From assembly GCA_964453035.1 (NCBI GenBank), contig CAYVOX010000122.1:1-10423 (forward strand): a stretch of 10,423 nt of DNA, written 5' to 3'. The position numbers were made by a program, and so were the translations under genes. The notes beneath the pieces were generated by a model, which was given only the letters and a program-made list of their open reading frames with translations, ran no database searches and had not been told where the DNA came from. Positions 6,896-10,423 of the stretch are shown piece by piece. Positions within the stretch are counted from its first letter, which is position 1. The number at the start of each line of letters is the position of its first letter. This DNA comes from CAYVOX01 sp964453035 (GTDB lineage: Bacteria > Chloroflexota > Anaerolineae > Anaerolineales > Anaerolineaceae).

Positions 6896-6952
6896 GTCAT
6901 TCCCTGGGCTGCCTGCTGCTGGCGCAGCGAAGCTTCACCCCGGCAGGAAGAC
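6896..6952. other. Short intergenic gap between converging genes, with hairpin potential
   Basis: The 57 bases between the two stop codons contain nested inverted repeats: CTGCC (6909-6913) with GGCAG (6942-6946), GCTGC (6915-6919) with GCAGC (6924-6928) around a TGGC loop, and the palindrome GAAGCTTC (6929-6936). No T tract directly follows on either strand; for the minus strand the nearest T run (complement of 6888-6892) is distant. A bidirectional transcription block is possible but not shown. Confidence 0.3.
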
Positions 6953-9382
6953 TTACTTTCCCCCAACTTTTCTCAAGGTAACCAACATTGCCGCCAGGAT
7001 AACCACCCCCAGCCCCATCCACACCACCGGAGAAGTCTCCTGCACGGGCACCTCTTTTAGCTGGCTGCTGGCCGGGGTTGACGAAGTGACGCCAGCCGTT
7101 GGCGTGATGGCACCGGGCTGAGGGGTGATCGTTTGAGGAATATCTACCGGTTGTGTGCTCAAAGCCGAATCCACAACCTCGTAAGCCTTACCGTCCACCA
7201 CCACAATGACACGCTCGGCCTGCGCAAGGGCCTGCGATACATCCGTTCGCGATTGCGCCAACCTGAAGTAATCCTCCGAAAGGAAAGCAACCTTGATGGC
7301 GGTCATTTGTTTTGGGTCGTAGGCTGTATCCATCCAGACCTGGTTGTTCAGAACAAAGGTGCGAGTCCCTATGGTGCGCACAGACTGTGCTGAATTTGAA
7401 GGCAAGCCGGGAGCCTGCTGCGCTTGCTGCAACTGTCCCTGGTCAGCAGCTTTTTGCACCGCGCCCTGTCCGCTGGCAGCCTGCGTGGGTTGGGCTTGCG
7501 CCTGGCGGAAGGCCTCCTGGGCCAGCCTGGACTGGTTATCCGCGCCTAGCGGAGCCGGTTCGGTGACCAGGTAGGATGTGTAGGAAGTCACAATCCCATA
7601 CCGAATACTGAGGCGCACAATCTGGTCAATCGCTTCCTTATCAGAGCCATGCAGGCGAATCTTGTTGAGCAGGTAGCCAATTTTACGGGTTGCCCACAGT
7701 CGCGGCAGCGATGTAACCGTGGTCGCTGCGGAACGCGAATCCTGGCTAAAGCCTTGCTGCGGGTACGTGAAGGTCTGCCGGGTTCCATTCACCGCACCGG
7801 TCAAGGTCACATCCACAGTAGCCCCCTGGCGGTACCGCCCCACCACCACCACCTGGTTCCCTGCAAACAGGTCGGGCAGCGGATAAGGGTAAATATCATA
7901 GACCGCCAGTTTTCCAAAATTCAACTCCAGGTTGGTCAACACCGGCGTGCTGATTTTCTCGTAAAAAGAGGAGAGAATCTCATCCAAAGGCTGCCCGGGC
8001 TGCACATAAGTGCTCAACCCGTGGTGCTGCTGGCTCAACGTATCCAGCAGGAAGGTATCCACATCGTATCCCACCCCAAACGGGAAGATGCGCACATTTT
8101 CTGGCATCACATCCTCGACGTTGGCCAAAATGGTCTGGCTTTTGGTGATACCCACTGTCGGCAACCCGTCCGTCAGGAACAGCAGGTAGGTAGGGCGTTC
8201 TTTTTCCGCCAGGGCGGCAGATTCCAGCAAGGCGCGGTTGATATCCGTGCTACCCCTCGCGCTGAGCCCGTTTACCCAGCTCACCGCCTCGGCAGCTTCA
8301 TCCGCCGGGCGCAGCCCTCTGGCGTAATGCTCCACACCCGTGCTGAAAGCCACCACCGCAAAACGGTCCTCCTCGTTGAGATGATTGAGCACATAGGTCA
8401 AAGCCATCTGTGCCTGCCTGAACTTCTCCCCATCCATGCTGCCAGAGTGGTCCAGCACCAGGATCACGTCCTTGGCCACCCGGGGCTGGTCATCACCCGG
8501 CTTGGGCGCCAGCAGCAGCATGAAAAAGCCGTCGCTGTCCTGGGGGTCAGTTGGGTCGCGATAGCTGAACAGGTGAAACGCCTCAGTCTCGCCCAGCGAG
8601 TAGTAGAGCGAGAAATCGCTATCCGGTTTGACGTTTTTAGCCTCGTAACTGGCCGAGGCGTGCCGGTTGTCCGTTCGGGTAACAGCCACGGCATGGGAAG
8701 GTGAATAAACCGCCCGGATGGACGCGCTGGAGGCAATCTCAACCGTCACAGCCACCGATTCCAGGTTGGTTTTGGAGAACTTTTCGGTATTGAGCGGGTA
8801 GGTGTAGTGCACCAGGCTGTTATCAGCTGTCAGCGTCTGCTGGTATTCCAGTTCAATTCGGCGCTCGCCTTTAGCCGGGATTGGAAAAATCCTCGCCTGG
8901 AATGCCCCACGCCCGATATACTCCAGCAAGGCAGGGTCATTGTTGCGGCGGATATAGCTCTCGTAAACCATGCGAGCCTCCACCGCATCCATTACCTTGC
9001 CTTCAACCGGTTTTCCATCCACCCACAGGATAAATTTACTGATGGTTGCCCCTTCTGGCAGGGGAAAAACATAAGTGCCTTCCACTCCCCAGGTGTTGGG
9101 GTTGTAAAATACCTGGTCAACATGCGTGGTGGCAATCTGGTTATCGATTTTTACCGTAACATGATGGTATTTTATGTTCAGTTGGTTCAGCGGTCGGATT
9201 TCAATCGCAACCGGGCAAGGGTAACGTGGGTCGCAGGGCGGCGCAGTGGGCTCAAAGGGCTTGCAGCCGCCGTCCACCGGGCAAGGGTCCGGAATGATAA
9301 TCCCATCCGCTGAGACGGGGAGGGAGGATAACGCCAAAAAGAGAATGCCCAGCACAAGGGAAAGAACGAGACGGGTTTTCAT
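6953..9382 (-). CDS. VIT and von Willebrand factor A domain surface protein, membrane-anchored
   Basis: This 809-residue protein has a signal peptide, probably cleaved after SADG or nearby (residues 1-25). The mature N terminus carries four cysteines (34, 40, 50, 56), and I see no other cysteine in the protein. A VIT (inter-alpha-trypsin/vault) domain covers about 58-190, with the typical NPNTWGVEGTYVFPLPEGA and YESYIRRNNDPALLEYIGRG-like segments. A VWA domain covers about 303-480 with a complete metal-ion-dependent adhesion site: D311-H-S313-G-S315, Thr379 and Asp405. A Gln/Ala-rich linker (about 616-663) precedes a small domain (about 667-740), then a Ser/Thr/Pro stretch, one membrane helix (786-803) and a basic tail. 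This makes it a type I membrane protein facing outward; adhesion or protein binding is inferred from the family. The start has AAGGAGT five bases upstream. It lies 64 bases after the CydC-like gene and may share its transcript. Confidence 0.93.
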   Translation of the reverse strand: MKTRLVLSLVLGILFLALSSLPVSADGIIIPDPCPVDGGCKPFEPTAPPCDPRYPCPVAIEIRPLNQLNIKYHHVTVKIDNQIATTHVDQVFYNPNTWGVEGTYVFPLPEGATISKFILWVDGKPVEGKVMDAVEARMVYESYIRRNNDPALLEYIGRGAFQARIFPIPAKGERRIELEYQQTLTADNSLVHYTYPLNTEKFSKTNLESVAVTVEIASSASIRAVYSPSHAVAVTRTDNRHASASYEAKNVKPDSDFSLYYSLGETEAFHLFSYRDPTDPQDSDGFFMLLLAPKPGDDQPRVAKDVILVLDHSGSMDGEKFRQAQMALTYVLNHLNEEDRFAVVAFSTGVEHYARGLRPADEAAEAVSWVNGLSARGSTDINRALLESAALAEKERPTYLLFLTDGLPTVGITKSQTILANVEDVMPENVRIFPFGVGYDVDTFLLDTLSQQHHGLSTYVQPGQPLDEILSSFYEKISTPVLTNLELNFGKLAVYDIYPYPLPDLFAGNQVVVVGRYRQGATVDVTLTGAVNGTRQTFTYPQQGFSQDSRSAATTVTSLPRLWATRKIGYLLNKIRLHGSDKEAIDQIVRLSIRYGIVTSYTSYLVTEPAPLGADNQSRLAQEAFRQAQAQPTQAASGQGAVQKAADQGQLQQAQQAPGLPSNSAQSVRTIGTRTFVLNNQVWMDTAYDPKQMTAIKVAFLSEDYFRLAQSRTDVSQALAQAERVIVVVDGKAYEVVDSALSTQPVDIPQTITPQPGAITPTAGVTSSTPASSQLKEVPVQETSPVVWMGLGVVILAAMLVTLRKVGGK

Positions 9383-9387
9383 ATCGG

Positions 9388-9394
9388 ACTCCTT
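9388..9394 (-). promoter_or_regulatory. Strong ribosome binding site of the VIT/VWA gene
   Basis: On the minus strand AAGGAGT lies five bases before the ATG (9382-9380). It is the closest match to the Shine-Dalgarno consensus among the gene starts in the window. Confidence 0.85.
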
Positions 9395-9402
9395 GCCAGA
9401 AA

Positions 9403-9433
9403 ATTTTACTTCACCCCCTTAACGGAATCCGTT
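9403..9433 (-). promoter_or_regulatory. Possible promoter and operator-like dyad before the VIT/VWA gene
   Basis: On the minus strand, TAAAAT (complement of 9403-9408) could be a -10 element. The perfect dyad AACGGA-n-TCCGTT (9421-9433) sits where a -35 box or a regulator would bind. No good -35 hexamer is visible. The one-base centre makes the dyad a poor RNA hairpin and, if functional, more likely a protein-binding site. No T tract follows it, so I do not call it a terminator for the upstream gene. Confidence 0.3.
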
Positions 9434-9446
9434 TCAGTTTAGTTCC

Positions 9447-10423
9447 TCAACGCCCTCCTGCCTCGCGGATCTTGCCATTCTCCAGAAAGAGCACGCGGTC
9501 AAAAGCCTCCAGGCCGGCACGCTGGTGAGTAATCCACAGCACAGTTTTCCCCCGGGTGGCGTTCAGCAGCGTTTGGCCCACCTGCCTGGCTGTGATGGTA
9601 TCCAGATGGCTGGTTGGCTCATCCAGCAGCAGAATCTTCGCATCCTGCAGCAGCAACCGGGCAATACCCAGGCGCTGGCGTTCACCCCCGCTCAACTTTT
9701 GGGCATGCTCGCCCACCCAGGTATCCAGCCCCTCAGGCAAGGCTTTGACCCAGTCCAGCAGATGTACTTGTTCAAGCGCAGAAAGCAGGTCTGCTTCACT
9801 GGCATCTGGCTTAGCCAGCAGCAGGTTCTGCCTCAGGGTGGCGCTGAACAGATACGGCCCCTGGGAGAGTAGACTGATATTTGCGCGGATATCCCGGCTG
9901 GCAAGCTCGCTCACCTTCCGCCCCCCCAGCCGCACCTCCCCTTGCTCCGCCTCCCAGAAGCGGCACAGCAGGTTGAGCAGAGTGGTTTTGCCAGATCCGC
10001 TCGGCCCCATCAGCGCAACCCTCTCACCCGCGGCAACCTCGAGGTCAATGCCGTTCAGAACCCATGGCAGATTTGGAGCATAGCGAAAGCCAACCCCGCG
10101 CAGCGAGATGGAGCTGTCTTCCGGCGGTGCGCACGGCTGTGAGGGCTCAGTTGCCGCCGGTTTTTGACTGGCAAGATCTATCAGGCGCTTCCCTGACTCT
10201 AAACTTGCTCCCAGGTGCAAAGCAGCCTGCCCAAGCGGTTGAACCGCCTCAAAGCTGGCCATCGTCACCAGTGCCAGAACCGCCAGCGTCACACCATCCA
10301 GCCCGGCCTGCTCCGAGAGGAAAATTCCCAGCAGTAGTACCCCCCATAACGTCAGGTTGGAGACCAGTAAATTGATGGCATTCGTCAGCGCTCCGCGCCA
10401 GGCCAGGCTGGTTTGCGCTCCGG
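9447..10423 (-). CDS. cydC: CydC-like thiol exporter ABC subunit (fused membrane and ATPase), 5' partial
   Basis: The frame stays open to the right edge, so the start and most membrane helices lie outside; about 325 residues are visible, against 550-580 in the full family. The first visible part holds the last membrane helices, ending in a CydC-like ASFEAVQPLGQAALHLG segment before the ATPase domain. The ATPase is complete: Walker A GPSGSGKTT (9981-10007), signature LSGGERQR (9672-9695), Walker B ILLLDEP with the Glu codon at 9618-9620, a D-loop SHLD, and an H-loop in WITHQ. CydC pairs with CydD to export glutathione or cysteine across the membrane and is needed to assemble cytochrome bd oxidase in Escherichia coli. 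The CydC assignment over other exporter ABCs rests on the linker helix sequence and is likely but not certain. cydD would be expected just upstream, beyond the edge. The internal GTG at 10292 is not the start. Confidence 0.85.
   Translation of the reverse strand, partial: GAQTSLAWRGALTNAINLLVSNLTLWGVLLLGIFLSEQAGLDGVTLAVLALVTMASFEAVQPLGQAALHLGASLESGKRLIDLASQKPAATEPSQPCAPPEDSSISLRGVGFRYAPNLPWVLNGIDLEVAAGERVALMGPSGSGKTTLLNLLCRFWEAEQGEVRLGGRKVSELASRDIRANISLLSQGPYLFSATLRQNLLLAKPDASEADLLSALEQVHLLDWVKALPEGLDTWVGEHAQKLSGGERQRLGIARLLLQDAKILLLDEPTSHLDTITARQVGQTLLNATRGKTVLWITHQRAGLEAFDRVLFLENGKIREAGGR

Noticed and set aside
6905..6950. Bidirectional terminator between the converging genes
   Set aside because: Inverted repeats exist, but no T tract follows on either strand, so I list the gap only as a structured region.
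7649..8704. Long open frame of 351 codons on the + strand opposite the VIT/VWA gene
   Set aside because: It is fully antisense to a clearly coding gene with intact domain motifs. Its translation shows no recognisable motif, and it has no convincing start context.
8807..9313. 168-codon + strand frame opposite the start of the VIT/VWA gene
   Set aside because: It is antisense to the signal peptide and VIT domain and has no family features.
9525..10375. Several + strand frames opposite the CydC-like gene
   Set aside because: All are antisense to an ATPase domain with complete Walker and signature motifs.
1..10423. Mobile element, CRISPR array, phage or defence system
   Set aside because: There is no transposase, integrase, terminal inverted repeat pair, spaced direct-repeat array or defence-type domain. 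The genes look like ordinary chromosomal housekeeping and envelope genes.

Overview
The window is a moderately GC-rich, gene-dense bacterial chromosome segment. I read it as a member of the Chloroflexota, probably an Anaerolineae-type organism. This is inference from gene content: a DegV protein, a DUF1015 protein, several exported proteins with long Pro/Thr/Ser linkers, TolB-type propellers and a VIT/VWA surface protein, without any outer-membrane machinery. No rRNA, tRNA, CRISPR array, transposase, phage gene or attachment site was found.

Layout. A DegV-family lipid-binding protein runs in from the left edge (1-792, +) and ends at a clear intrinsic terminator (816-848). An extended -10 promoter abuts that terminator and serves a DUF1015 protein (888-2207, +). 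It is followed by a lipoprotein with a probable beta-propeller (2251-3363, +) and a small protein of unknown function (3429-3794, +). A hairpin that begins inside the last codons of the small gene probably ends this unit. A second + strand unit starts at 3876 with almost no leader. It holds a membrane-anchored TolB-like propeller protein with an unrecognised C-terminal domain (3876-5795), and a lipoprotein M23 metallopeptidase that overlaps it by four bases (5792-6895).

From 6953 to the right edge the genes are on the minus strand and converge on the peptidase gene. They are a VIT/VWA type I membrane protein (6953-9382) and, upstream of it, the C-terminal part of a CydC-like ABC exporter subunit (9447-10423, cut by the window edge).

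How the genes may work together. Four of the seven genes encode proteins with visible export or membrane-anchoring signals, and the CydC-like subunit is itself a membrane transporter. The TolB-like protein and the M23 peptidase are translationally coupled and form the best candidate functional pair, plausibly in cell-wall remodelling. The VIT/VWA protein looks like a metal-dependent adhesion protein held by a C-terminal membrane helix. The CydC-like subunit would export thiols to the outside of the membrane and support cytochrome bd assembly. No known defence, secretion or biosynthetic system is present. The most novel items are the orphan domain in the TolB-like protein, the small 121-residue protein and the cysteine clusters in two exported proteins.
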